Shown one piece after another: positions 33,301 through 44,813 of a DNA stretch of 64,000 nucleotides (its first letter is position 1; each line of letters starts with the position of its first letter). Origin of the DNA: Drosophila pseudoobscura (taxonomy: Eukaryota; Arthropoda; Insecta; Diptera; Drosophilidae); NCBI RefSeq assembly GCF_009870125.1, contig NC_046679.1, positions 9,114,001 to 9,178,000 of the forward strand, read 5' to 3'. The notes beneath the pieces are model-generated. The model did not search any database. It was not told the origin of the DNA and saw only the letters and a list, made by a program, of their open reading frames with translations. The translations under genes and the position numbers were made by a program.

Positions 33301-36300
33301 CAATTATTCAAAGCCGACTATGGACTTTTCATGTGTAGCGGATTTCCGCTGCTAAACCCATTAACGCCCCCTCTCCGTCAGAAGACTTGTATTTACTTCA
33401 AATGGATTTCTTAAGTGCAGAGTGAAGGTAAATACGCGACTCACCTGCGTCAGGGTGATGTAGCAGCGATCTGTGAGCGGTGTGATGACCAGTCGCGATG
33501 TGTTACCGAGGTATTCGTAGGCGTATCGGAACTCTGCATCGCAAATGTTGGCAAAGCAATCCTCGTCGCCGCCGCCCGCACTGATGGCGGTGCCTGCCCC
33601 ACCGCTGGAGCTGCCCGCCTGGTCGTCGTCCCAGCGATGGCGCAGCTGGCTCTGCCACTGGAAGGCCAGGGAGTTGTCGACCTTGGAGGATATGATCTTG
33701 CCCACAACATCCCGCGAGTGCACATCAATGGTGCAGATGGTCATGATCTTCTGGCGATCGCCCGGCGACAGCTCTCCCAGCAGCAAATTGATCAGCGCAT
33801 TTAATTGGGCCATCTGTCGCTTGTGGAGCTCCTTCATGACGCCCTCGTAGCCCTCCTCCATGCAGCTGAACGATCGATTCACATCCGCCGTCCAGCTGAT
33901 CTGGCTGCAGCAGAGGGCCACTTGGGCTGGCCAATCGTAGAGCCAGAGCTCGCGCGGCTTCTCGCCAAAGGCGCGCAGAGCTCTGCGGAAGAGCTCGTGG
34001 AGGGTGCTCCGCATTTGCTGGATGATGGCGCGCAGCCAGAGCTCCACACGGCCACTGCAGACGATGAAGGCGGGCTGATCCTGCTCGGCCACAAAGGGCA
34101 CGTACTCATCGTTCTCCTTCGAGTGCATGCCCACGGCATGGGTGGTGTTGGTCTCGTATTGGAGCCTCAGAATCGAGTCGAATAGCTTGATGAGGTGGCG
34201 ATCGATGACCTGCGGATTGTTGCCATTGGAGAGTATGTCCAGCAGGTCGGCGGCCGAGATGAAGTAGAAGCGGGGGAAGGCCAGCCGCTTGGTCTCCAGA
34301 TAATCGTTCAACGCCTTCTCGCAGATGGCCAGACGCTGCTGCAGTTGCAGCAACTGGGGCAGGACGTCCTCGTGCCGCAGCACCACCTGCATAACGACCC
34401 GCACTCCACTGACGCGTGCCAGCAGCGCCGTGAAGTCGGCATCAATGCGCTCAAAGTTGGCCGCATCTGCCGGCAGTTGGGCTCGGATGTCCGCCGAGCC
34501 GATGAAGATGCACTCGAGGTAGATCCACTTGCGCTGCACCTCCAGCCAATTGACAATCAGGGTGTCGATGCCACTGAGGACACGCTGCCAGTGGCCGAGT
34601 TTGTCGAGCAGGTACTCGATGTGCTTCGATGTGGAAATATTCTGCAGCTGCATCTGGTTGTCGTCCAGTGTCTCGATGAGCTCCTCCGACACCTTGAGCA
34701 GCTGTATGCTGGGACGTGTCTGGTGTGGCTCCAGCTCGAATTCGAGATGCGCCCACGTGGCCTTGATTTCGTCGAGCACCTTGGTCACGGTCAGCTCCTT
34801 GATGGCGCGATCCACGGTGTTCTTGATGTCCTCCTCGTGATGCTGCATCTGCAGCTTCAGCAGCTGGGCGAGGCTCGTCGACTTGTTGCATTTGTACGAC
34901 AGCTGTGCGGGTGAGTGCATAAACGGTCGAATATTTTAATTATTTCATCAGTAATTTGAATACATTGGCAGGGCTTGCAACGCACTCCAATTAGAGTACT
35001 CATATCTCTGTCTGGCATTAACAAGCCTATAATTGCTGCATATAATTGTTGGAGATGCATTTCGAAACCAAACATAATATATGCGTTATAATTACGCATT
35101 TTGACTGCTCTCCGACCGACTTAATTAACAAGAACACAACAACAGAGGCAGCATCAGTATCCCAGACTGCATTCCTGTGTCGGCCCGAGGCTAAGGATCG
35201 AATCTACCACTCCCCATGCTAAGCCTGTTGTAAGTTCTGTTCAGAGTTCGGTCCAATGGCTGTTTGGTAATTAAATAATGCATCTAATCCGTAGAAATGC
35301 CTGCAGTTTGGCATATGCTCTGATAACTGAATGTTCATTCGGGCGACTGTTAAGGTTAAGGATTAGTATTTTGATTTGGATATACACTTACAAGCTCCTC
35401 CATTCGGTGCTGTCCACTTAGCTGCTCACAGGACGGGGAGAATACCGGGAAGACATAAGAGATTTGATTGGAGTTTAGCTAGTGATTCATTTCAATTATT
35501 CGTCTTGATTTGAATTGACTGAGCTGCCTCTAGCGGCTTAGATGCATACATACATACATATGTATATCCTTGAGTAAACTCTTACCCCCGTGCAACCGAA
35601 TTTGTTTGCGTTGCTTTATCCCACTTTTGGCTTACAAATCGAGTGGCACCGATGATGTCTATGTCGGCTCCACAACATGGTTAACGCGGCGTCATTCGAT
35701 GTGACAAGTTGCTCGCCTGCAGCAGCTCCTGCACCAGCTCCAGCTCCAGCTCCAGCTCCAGCGCCTCCTGTCATCCTCCTGCCGTTTGGCGTTTGCCAAC
35801 ACATCACCTGCTAATGTGTTTGCCCAATGTGCGCCATTGTGCAGCCGCTGCTGCTGCTGCTCCTGCTGGCCGCGCACCGACACACACAAAGAGAGACATC
35901 AGGCAGTCGGGGCAGATTGCAAGCTCCATTCCTCCATTGTTGGGTCGCTCAATCATTTGGAAAGACACACACACCCACGCATATACCGTACACCGCATAG
36001 ATTCCCATACCTCGCCCCACCATTGATGTCGGACCATTATGCTTACCTTTGTCAGTTGCATCAGCTCGAGCCAATGGCGTTCCGTAATTGCTGGATTCTG
36101 CAGTTCGGTAATGGCCCGCAGGGAGGCCACCAGCTCCCGGAGGACACCCACAATGTAGACATAGGGCGCCCAGTCGCGTATACATTTGTCGAGGGTGCGC
36201 AAATCGCGCGTGAATTTCTTGCACTCGTGCTCCATATCGTCCGTGTCGATGAGCAGCCAAGGTGTCGCATGCCAATCAACAATGCACGACTCGATGACAC

Positions 36301-39300
36301 GAACAAAGTCCCACAATTGCTGAGTGGGGGAATCAAAACACCGGATATTTAGGAGCATGTACTCGTATGTATGACTCAATCACCGCGATGAAGCCGCGTG
36401 TTTAATTTCCTATCTTCCAGATGGATACGATACCTTTACTCGCCTGAGTTCCACTTCGCACAGCTGCAGGGTGGTCGTATCGGGTGCCGCAATGTCGAGG
36501 AGTCGCGCCCAACGCGTGTAGAGACGCTGCTGTCTGCCGAAGCGATGGAGACGCACGTAGACCTCGTCGCAGGCGTCGTACACCTGCGGACAGGGCACTC
36601 GAAAGAACTGCAAGGAATTCAGAATCAGATATTGTTCAACGCAGGACAGACAGACAGCCCACCGGCATGCGTTGGAACTGCCTGGCATAGTGCTGCAAGT
36701 GGCACGTGTGCAGGCCAATGAGCGAGGCGACTCTTTGCTGCTGGTGGAAGCGTGTGTCCTGCAGCGCCTCCTGCTTGACGCTGCTGCACTGCTTCAGCTG
36801 TTGCCACTGCTGCGGCAGTTGTTCGATGCTGCGCAGCAGCTGCGATTCGTACTCCACATTGTAGGTCTTGAGCAGGGCCATGATGTCCTTCAGCGGCTTG
36901 AAAACAGTATCCGCGTACGGCTCGCGCTGACGTATCTCCGCCATGATGGCCAGAACACGAAGCAGCGCCTTAAAGTCCTGGCGTGCAATATGCAGCTGCA
37001 ACGTCTCATGGCCGCGCGCAATGAAGGCATTCAGCTCCTGCAATTGGAGGAAGTTTTAGCTCTATTCAAGGCCCTTTTTTGGGTGCGACTTACCTTGAGG
37101 GTGCCCTGGACATAGCGGAGGAGCCACTGCTTGCAGAGATGCGACCACTTGCAGGCCAGATTCAGCAGACCGTACTTGAGGGGCTTCAGATCCAGGGCCA
37201 GCCAGCCATTGATGCACTCCCGATTCTCCATCTGGTCAATCGCCTCGTGCACCTCGCTGTACTGCTCGATCTGTGGGGGTAAGAACGGTGGGTGGGTGCT
37301 CCAGGGCGTTGACAACTTCATTTGACTGGCCCCCAATCCTAATTTATTTGCTAATTTTCCACATATGTGTGCGCACAATGCGGCACAACACTAAGCCCCG
37401 GATGCTGTATAGTATACGCTATTTTGTATATATTGTTGGTAGTGGCGTGGGTTTATTAAGCGCACCAGCTGCCCCAGAGGCAGCTCAATGGCTAGTCATA
37501 AATAAAATGCCGGTCAGTGATTTTTCGTGCTCTATTCTTGGGCTAGGGTATCGCTGAATATATGACCTACTGCGACACGCAACTGAATTCCACGAACGAA
37601 GGCGGGCGTGTGTTCTACGGGGTTAGTTTTGTCTACAGGAATATCTTGAATTAACTCAAATTTAGCTAGGTTCATGTTCTTTACTCAACATACAAATTAA
37701 AACGAAACAAATAGGAATCCCTGTTCGGTAAATACTTACTAAGATGGACCTGTGCTAGTGATGGTACTTGTCACTGGTGTGAAAAATCTACCAAAATCTC
37801 AAGAGTTCTTGAATTTTCCCATAAGAAATCCACTTAATTCCCGAATGATTCACTGAATTAAAGCCTGAAGCCTGTCGAAAACATTCGTATATCCTCCATA
37901 AGATATCCCCCTTCCACTGCAGCTAATATCCCTCCTAAGGATTACTTCCATTTAGAGACGTTAAGGGTAAACGTGTTTGGCATTAATTTTTGAAAGGGAA
38001 ATTAAATGAAATGTTCAGAGCATTAGGCCATTCGGACTTCGTTCTGGCGCTACTGGCGGTTCTTCCTGCCGGGGCAACTTCTCTCTCATTTTATTGGGGC
38101 AACACCCAATTTCACACGCCTTGCCTTCCATGTCCATGTCCAAGTCCACGTCCACGTCCATGTCCATGCACTTTGACCATGATTTGTTGTTCTTCTGCCT
38201 GGTCTGTTGTGCTGCCCCCGCCCCTTCATGATGTGGCATGAATGCACGAGTGTGTGTGGTGCGCCTTTTGTGTTATTTATTGGATGCTTTTCGGGGCGTT
38301 TGATAATTGTTTAAAGAAAATATTACGCATACGTCGGCGATTTGCCTGCTGTTGCTGCTGGAGAATCCGTCCATAAGTCAGCGACGGACGCCATGTGGCG
38401 GCCCAAGCATCTCTTTTTGGTGCTTATTCCGGCACAGATTTTGGCTCTGGCCCGGCCGCACACAACACATTTGACCCTAAATGGTCAGCATTTATCAAGC
38501 GTTATTGGTCTCAGGGGCTACACAACGTAAATTGTGTGGTTGCCAATCGAGCGACCCACTCGGTGACTAGCGTCCGTCTGTTCGTCTGTTTTTCCGGCCC
38601 TCTTCTTCGACTCTAGCTCTTACCAATATATGTTTTTCCTTCCGCTGCGGAGCGGAATCTTGTGTGTCTCTTGGCATTTTGTCCCTCGGATATTTTGGCA
38701 TTATTGGGGATTTGGCTTACCTCTTTTTTGAATGTCTCCATGATGGCATAGCCGCCGCCGCTGACATGCTGTGTCTGCTCTTTGGCCGCCACCATGCACG
38801 CGGCCAGCACATCGCCGCTCTGCTGGGTCCAGAGGAATGCATAGGCGTTGAATTTGGCAGCATAAGTCAATGCGGCTCGAACCGTATCATCCAGGGCATC
38901 GCGTATGGCTTTTTCCAGCATCTCCAAGTCATCCAAGCCTGCCTCTGCGGGGGACACTGAGGGGGAACGTTGACGTTGAAAATGTGAAAAGCATGCAAGG
39001 GGGAGGGGAGGTGTGTAATACCACGGCATTCCATTTTTTGGCTATAAGCCTTGGCCGCCTGCAGCAGGTTGAACTGCACGGTCTGGTGCTTGTCCTTCTC
39101 CTCGACCTCCTCCATTGTTTGGGTCTTCGGATCGTCATCATCATCCTCATCGTTATCATCTTCATCATCCTCTGACAGGGCATTGTCAGGCACAATTCTT
39201 GGCATGCAGTCGCATGTCTGTTTTATATCGAGCAACAGCTGCTCGACAATTTGTTGAAAATTATTTTCCACACTTGCATTAAAGGCTGGCGAAAATCGTA

Positions 39301-42300
39301 TTTCCGTTTCCGTCAGTTCCAATTTCACCTCAAAGAGTGGAGCATCGTTGACTGTTGTTGTCGTTGTCGTTGTTGCTATTGCTTTTGTTGTAGCGGTTGT
39401 TGCGGTTGCTGTCGCTTGTGGCACTGTGATTTGCTGTAGAACTAACCTTGCCTCACTCGCTGTGCAAGTCGCAGTCGGAGACGTAGTCGGAGTCGGAGTC
39501 GGAGTCTCTGAAGTGGCCCCTGGCTCTGCCACAGACAACGGAGGAGTCCTCGCTTTTGCTGTTGCTGTCATTTCTTTGTACAAATACTCTAAACTGAATT
39601 ACACGGCGTATGAGTAATGCGAAAATTAAATTTAGTCTTCAGTTTGTTCATGGCACCTCTGCCACCCTCTGCTTGACTGGCGTCTGCATGCAATCACGAA
39701 AAGTGCCGTTAAGTGAAACATGCAATTGACGCATGAATGCTTTTTGTTGTTGCATGTAGCATGTTGCATGTTGGTGTGGTTGCTGCTGCTGCTTTCTCTG
39801 CAAAGGTGTCTTTTCGTATTTGCGGTTTTTTTTTTTGGGTTTTTGAGTGGAGTGCAATTTTGTGCTCATTTACTTGATTAGTTTTGATGAGACATGAAAG
39901 GAGCTGCTGCTGGCAGCGTGTCGGAAATTAATAAATTTGTTGCCTGCTTAGCTATTGGCTGGTGCAAGTGGAAGGGCTTCAAAATTGATGGATGGTAGTG
40001 TTTTCGGGGGTATACGAGTATGTATTGTTATTTGTAAAACCTGGATCTCATGGCCTGTCGCACTTCGCGGACAATCAACTGATCAACGCTGGCCAAATAT
40101 TTGTTGTACTGCCGTCGCTGCGCGTCGGGAAATTCCCTAACAAACTGGAGACACAGAGAAACAGTGAGACAAACATCCTGCATTCTCAAAGTGATCCCAC
40201 TCACCTCCTGGACACTCAGATCTCTTGAGTACAGCTGAAACTCTTGCGATTCGTAGTTGAAAAACAAACAAAAGTTGGCTATCAAGAGGCGATTGAGCAA
40301 CATTTTGGTCTCATCGCATTGCAGCAGCCGCAGACGCACCCGCTCCTGCTGGTGGCGTAAATCCAGCAGATTTCTGCCATATAGACTTCGCTGATGCAGC
40401 GGCTCTCGACTCCAGCGCCGCATGCTGGCCAGGATGGCATCCAGATTGTCATGCGATTGCTGGAGACGGGCGAACAGGTCACGACTCTGCTCAAAAATGC
40501 TGGCTATAAGCGGCTCATCTGAGGGGAGACAATGGCTGGCTGGAATGTTAAGGTACCTCCCACAGAGAAGTACTCACCGTAGCAGCGCCAAGTCAACTGG
40601 TCGCAGGCCACTGCCACCTGCTCATCGATGGCCGCCAGCTCGTTGCGTATCAGCTGCAGCTCGGCGGCGGCACACTCTCCCGTCCGGATGCCATTGTAGA
40701 ACTCCCCGATCTTTATGAGGCGGATGCGTCGCTCCCAATAGGCATCCCGCTGGGCGTACAGCGACAGCAGCTCCTTCGGCAGCTGAAAGAGATCGCCGGA
40801 CAGGCAACCAGTGGCCTGCAGGGCCGACAAATACTTTGTCTCCTTCAAGAGGGTAAACAGAGCCACAGAGAAATTCAGATGCAGCTGTCGGTCATCTAGC
40901 GATTGGGCGATGACTGCTTCATCCAGTCCCTTCAAAATGAGCTTGTCGATGCCCCCCTGCCAAGTGGTCCAGATCTTCATTTGGAGATTGCTGAGCTTGG
41001 TGGTCAGAATGTTGCGACGGGAGAGCAGAGAGTCCCACTTGGGCGGCATCCTCTGCAGCTCTGATTTCTCCAACAGCCTGGACAAAGGGACAAAGGGGAT
41101 ATTAGGTGGATATCTTATTCAGTGGCCCGGAATACCTACAATTTCTCTATGAGCTGATTCAGCTCCTTGGCCCCCAGCTCATTGCAGCTGTTGATGTGCT
41201 GCTCCAGCCACATCATGGCCCCCGCAATGGGGGGGAAATTAAAGGGCATTGGCAGGGCAGCCAGGCCACGAATCTCGTAGCCGAGCAGCACCTCGGCCAC
41301 ACTCCCCTCCAGCTGCTGCAGCTCCGAGTCGTAGATGGCCAGAATGTGGGGCAGAATCCGCACCAGTTCCGGCTGCACGGCACTGCGCTGCAGCAGGCAG
41401 CCGAACATCAGCGACAGCTTTAGCAGGTGCATCCAACTGTGGCACTGCTCGAAGGCCTGCAGCAGGACGGTGGCCAGCTTCTGCTCCAGCAGTTGCATGC
41501 GTTCAAAGAAGAGCGCCTGTTCGCGCTTGAAGCACTTCCATTTGCTGGCTGCCGGGGCCGTCAGATCGATGTCCACGTTGCTCCATTGCTCGAAGAGCAC
41601 TTTGAACTCGTTGAATATCTTTATGGCGATGGCCACGGCGATGGCGATGGCGCAGAGAGGGATATTGTTAAATGACTCTGCCACTTGGCGGTGCTCGGTA
41701 ATTGAAGAGTGTTGTCTTACCTCTCGGATGCGCTCGGTGAGCATTTTGCCACGCAATCCGCCAATTTCGAGTTTCTCCAGTTGCTGAAACTGAACCGCTG
41801 CCTCGAACACCTGCCGCAACTCCGACAACTGGGCTAAGAAGCCATCGAGTGTTTGGCCAAACACATCCTCGTTGCAGAAGCGCCACAACTGCTGCAAATC
41901 GTCGGGCGGTGGCGAGTGGGCGGTGGCACCGGCTCCAGGGAGGGCTGGCAACAGAACCTGGCTGCTGGCATACCTCTCCTTGTACTGCAGCATCCGTTGC
42001 CTGGGAAATGGGGAAAAGCTAAGGGAAACTTCAGACAGATGCCGGAGGGTTCTCACTTGAAAAACTCCAAAACATTGCTGGTGCGATTGATACGCAACAG
42101 GCCCTCGTCGGCATCGCCCTGGAAGAGCAGTGGGAACTCCAGGTCCTCGGCGGCCCGATGCACCAGCATGTTGCATATGCAACGCAGCAGCACACTCATC
42201 CTTTGGGTGCTCCGATAGTACCGCGCATTGCTCCACACCAGGTGCACCACATGAACGAGCGGGGCAATCAGCTCGTGGCCATTGCTGAACTGCACCGAGT

Positions 42301-44813
42301 TGAAGGCGGCTGTCTGCCGGAGAAGGGGCTGCAGCCACAGCGAGACATCCTGGGCCTCCACCCAGGCGGCGACCAGCTGCCGAAATGCCTTGGCATACGG
42401 CTGATGGTAGACGGACTCGATGCGCTCCAGGATCTGGCCGAGAGTCTTGTGTGTGGCCTCGCGTAGCTGCTCGTAGATGTTCTGCAAATTGAGTTTGCGG
42501 TTCGTCCAGAAGCCAATCTCCTGGGCAGGCATCGACACCACCGTGATGTGCTTGGCCTGCGACTGGGCGGCCATGCCGATGGCCTGGCACTCGGAACGCT
42601 CCATGACAATGTCATGCATTTGGGTGGTCCAATTGATGAACATCTCCTCCAGCAGATTCCGAAACTTTGGCTCCAGGGCGGGCAGCAAGTCCCTGCAAAG
42701 GCAATGGGGGTTGCGAATGGGACATTGCTTTTATTTGGAATCCCATTAAATGCCCAACTTTCTGGCCAAATGGGGGAAACTTTTTTAATGAGAAAAAAAA
42801 CATTATATTGACCCAATTGAAAACAAATTTGCACTTGGATTGCAGCAACCCCTTGGTTTGCTTTTAGTTAGCAAAAACTGCTTCTATCATTCTCTTTATA
42901 TGCAATTTTTAATATAAATTTGATCTCAATCAATTTGATTTTATTGTTTTTGTGCTGTGCTGTGTTCTCTGGCTCTTGGGCCTGGCTGCTGGTCATTGAG
43001 TTTTTAGTAATTCAAGTATTTGCTTGGGCCTAATTGATTGGCCTTTCAAGTGAATGGAAAACTCCCTCTTGATATATATATCGCTGCCAACGAGCCACTT
43101 CACATCGCGCTAGAGATGGCACAAGGCTTGAGAGAACATTCACTAGAATGCAAGTTAAAATTCCTGGAAATTCCATTATCGTCCAGTGCCCTGATTGGCC
43201 ATGGTACGAGGTTTTTCTTAAATAATTGTAATTTAATTAAAAGCCTTTTGCAACTGAGGGAAAACCATTAGGCTTTCGCTGGTAATCAAAGTACGAGTAT
43301 TGTGTACTGCCACCACGTCTTCATCTCTGTGTGTGGCCAAAGGGGTAAATACTCTTTACTTGAAAACTCTTGGAAAATTGCTAACCAAATAAATTTGCAG
43401 CAATTCATGCGAAAAGTTAGTCCAATGAAATTCAATTTAATAAGCCTTCTCTCTCTCCCTCTCTCTCTCTCTTTGTCCCTCCTCTATAAACAATAAAACA
43501 TCGCTGTAGGGGCGACATTTCCAAGACATGGACTCCGAATCGTAGTCGAAGATGGGACAAAGACAATGGCCCTTGAATGGGCTCTGAACTTACCCTTGGT
43601 TCACGTGGGCAAACACTTCCTCGACGATTGTTGGCGAAACTAATAACGATAAAATTGTGCGATTGTTGGTTTTCCCCTTAATCTGTGGGGGATAACAATA
43701 AAGTATATATGTATTGGTATTTGTTGGTATGTATTTGTGTGCATCGCCCTGTAGACACATGAAAAGTTTTGCCAATTAAGCGAAATACTTTCAAGACAAT
43801 GGCCGGGCATGGATTGGAGTGGAGTGGAGTCGAGTCTAGTCCCCCCCCCCTCGAAGACTCCTTGCCCCACTGCACTCAATTAGATTAATTTGATGAGATA
43901 ACACATCTGTGGCAGCTGGGCAACGATACCCTCTTGCCTCCCCCACTTTGAACACTTTCTACACTTTCTGCACTTTCTGTACGCACCTCTGTGAGTGTGT
44001 TCCGGACTTCCTTTATGCGCGCCTGCAGATCCTTCCACACAATCAGCGGCCACTCGGTCTGGGCCCTCTCCAGAAGCGGCTGCACCACCTCATCGAACAG
44101 CAGCGACATTGTCTCGATTTTGCTGTGCACCGGAAAGTCCCCGTAGAGCACGCTGGATGGGAAATTAGCCGCTGTTAGCGGTGCACCCGTACTGCTGCGG
44201 CGTATAAAGTAGGCACACTTGCCACGTGGCACACCGTCCAGCGTGGTGAAGCTGGAGGAGGCTGGCGGTAGGGGTATTAGGAGAGCGCCGGGTGTGACGG
44301 CCACCACCGCAGACACAGCTGCCGTTGCCGTGGCCATGGCATCGTCTTCCAGCGGCCCCAAAGCGGAGGAGGAGGATGTTGCGGCGACGACGGAGGCGCC
44401 CCGCGAACTCTGATGGAGAGTATACTGATGGTACAAGTCACTAAGGCAGCTCCTGGGCACCAGATCTCCGCCCGGACTGAGCGTCATGACCAGGACGCGT
44501 GTGGGTCCATGCAGCCAGTCCAGAACAGTGCGCTGCGGTTACAGATGGCAGGTTTGTGGGGCAGATGGATGGATGCACACAAAGGAAGTTTCCGAGTAAA
44601 ATGTACGCTCACCCGCAGCTCATCGCTGGCCATCATTTTGGTCCATTTATTCGGTTTGAGGCGCATTGTGGTCGTTGTGTAGGCGGCCACACGCTCCAAT
44701 CGGGCATCGCTGTAGTCCCGCTGGCCATGCGGCAGCCCATCGCCGCCCATTGAGCCGGTGGGCGGCAGGCCACCTTCCTCATCGCTGCTGACCAGACCGG
44801 CCGCATCGGACAT
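18395..44813 (-). CDS. Axonemal dynein heavy chain, outer-arm DNAH9/11/17 type, with an in-frame stop
   Basis: Thirty exons join with consistent phases (14,595 nt, about 4,865 codons): 44813-44613, 44532-43987, 43682-43594, 42692-42057, 42000-41721, 41618-41140, 41077-40578, 40518-40205, 40144-40041, 39593-39022, 38944-38721, 37270-37094, 37037-36663, 36607-36440, 36319-36047, 34902-33445, 31721-31455, 31233-30188, 30133-29599, 29533-28995, 28937-28179, 28123-27535, 27390-27142, 26204-25728, 25668-25304, 22013-21875, 21807-21641, 21588-18817, 18755-18561, 18494-18395. Order: tail, linker, AAA1 (GPAGTGKT, 31688-31665), AAA2 (GNAGTGKT, 30624-30601), AAA3 (GSSGCGKG, 29446-29423, lacking the Thr/Ser), AAA4 (GVGGSGKQ, 28077-28054), coiled-coil stalk, AAA5-6 and C-terminal domain ending [12 protein letters not shown]. 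It should be a ciliary/flagellar ATP-driven motor. One TGA interrupts AAA2 at 30474-30472. Low-complexity inserts make it longer than the usual 4,500 aa. From its neighbours it is probably the orthologue of D. melanogaster CG3339 (memory). It could be a decaying gene. Confidence 0.9.
22014..25303 (-). other. Large dynein intron with repeats
   Basis: A 3.3-kb intron between the stalk exon and the next AAA exon. It holds a (CAG)n run near 23046-23071, CA repeats near 23228-23257 and 23426-23453, a GGCCCC/GGCACC-type GC-rich repeat at about 23673-23711, a CATCAT run near 23815-23828, and an AT-rich segment with imperfect inverted ends (23904-24249). ORFs of up to 209 codons overlap these repeats and show no known domain. 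I see no nested gene. Confidence 0.6.
23904..24249. mobile_element. Possible short AT-rich insertion with imperfect inverted ends
   Basis: GCCACACGGGGAAAAAA at 23904-23920 is imperfectly inverted relative to TTTCTTTCCGTGCACTTGGC at the right edge. The interior is AT-rich and noncoding, similar in style to 17625-17945. The match is weak. Confidence 0.3.
26205..27141 (-). other. Dynein intron
   Basis: A 937-nt intron in the stalk-proximal region of the first dynein. No nested gene is seen. The plus-strand ORF at 26481 has no recognisable features. Confidence 0.6.
27496..27520. repeat. GGGGCC hexanucleotide repeat in a dynein intron
   Basis: About three to four units of GGGGCC on the plus strand (CCCCGG in the transcript), lying 15-38 nt inside the intron that follows exon 28123-27535. 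The donor of this intron is a weak GTTCGT. Confidence 0.8.
29218..29345 (-). repeat. His/Gln- and Gly-rich coding insertion in AAA3 of the first dynein
   Basis: The exon encodes [20 protein letters not shown], then further Gly/Ala/Ser/Thr residues, between the AAA3 Walker A and [10 protein letters not shown]. The paralogue has only about 12 residues here. CAG/CAT trinucleotide expansion is the likely source. Confidence 0.8.
30472..30474 (-). other. In-frame TGA in the dynein AAA2 region
   Basis: Within exon 31233-30188 the frame reads ...[24 protein letters not shown]. The paralogue at 46560-64000 has [21 protein letters not shown] at the same place, so TGG (Trp) has become TGA, at about codon 2,475. 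The frame is open on both sides (253 codons upstream within the exon, then on to the exon end), and there is no frameshift. Confidence 0.85.
31722..33444 (-). other. Dynein intron with a dispersed direct repeat
   Basis: A 1.7-kb intron just upstream of the AAA1 exon. It contains two related segments, near 32055-32115 and 32652-32705, that share the exact 20-mer ACTCTGTGGCAACGCCAAGA (32089-32108 and 32680-32699). TACATA-type AT repeats lie near 32960-33035. No gene is seen. Confidence 0.6.
34903..36046 (-). other. Dynein intron with CAGCTC repeat
   Basis: A 1.1-kb intron. Tandem CCAGCT units lie at about 35735-35763, TACATA units near 35546-35562, and CTG-rich runs near 35846-35862. The ORFs here are repeat-driven. 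Confidence 0.6.
37271..38720 (-). other. Dynein intron with GTCCAT/GTCCAC repeat
   Basis: A 1.45-kb intron. A hexanucleotide tract of GTCCAT, GTCCAA and GTCCAC variants lies at about 38129-38168. No nested gene is recognised. Confidence 0.6.
39022..39593 (-). other. Tail exon of the first dynein with Thr-rich and acidic inserts
   Basis: This exon holds a Thr/Ala/Pro-rich stretch of about 60 residues ([14 protein letters not shown] and ATTTTTTT), then the conserved [20 protein letters not shown] segment that aligns with [20 protein letters not shown] in the paralogue, then an acidic run ([14 protein letters not shown]). The conserved core is retained while the flanks are expanded low-complexity sequence. 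Confidence 0.75.
41619..41720 (-). other. In-frame 102-nt dynein intron without stop codons
   Basis: Donor GTAAGACAAC follows Glu, and acceptor CCATAAAG precedes ATATTCAACGAG. The length is a multiple of three and open, so retention would add 34 residues. Alignment with the paralogue favours removal. The acceptor has a poor pyrimidine tract. Confidence 0.6.
42693..43593 (-). other. Dynein intron with CT-rich tract
   Basis: A 901-nt intron near the 5' end of the first dynein, with a CTCTCT-type tract at about 43449-43472. No gene is seen. Confidence 0.6.
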
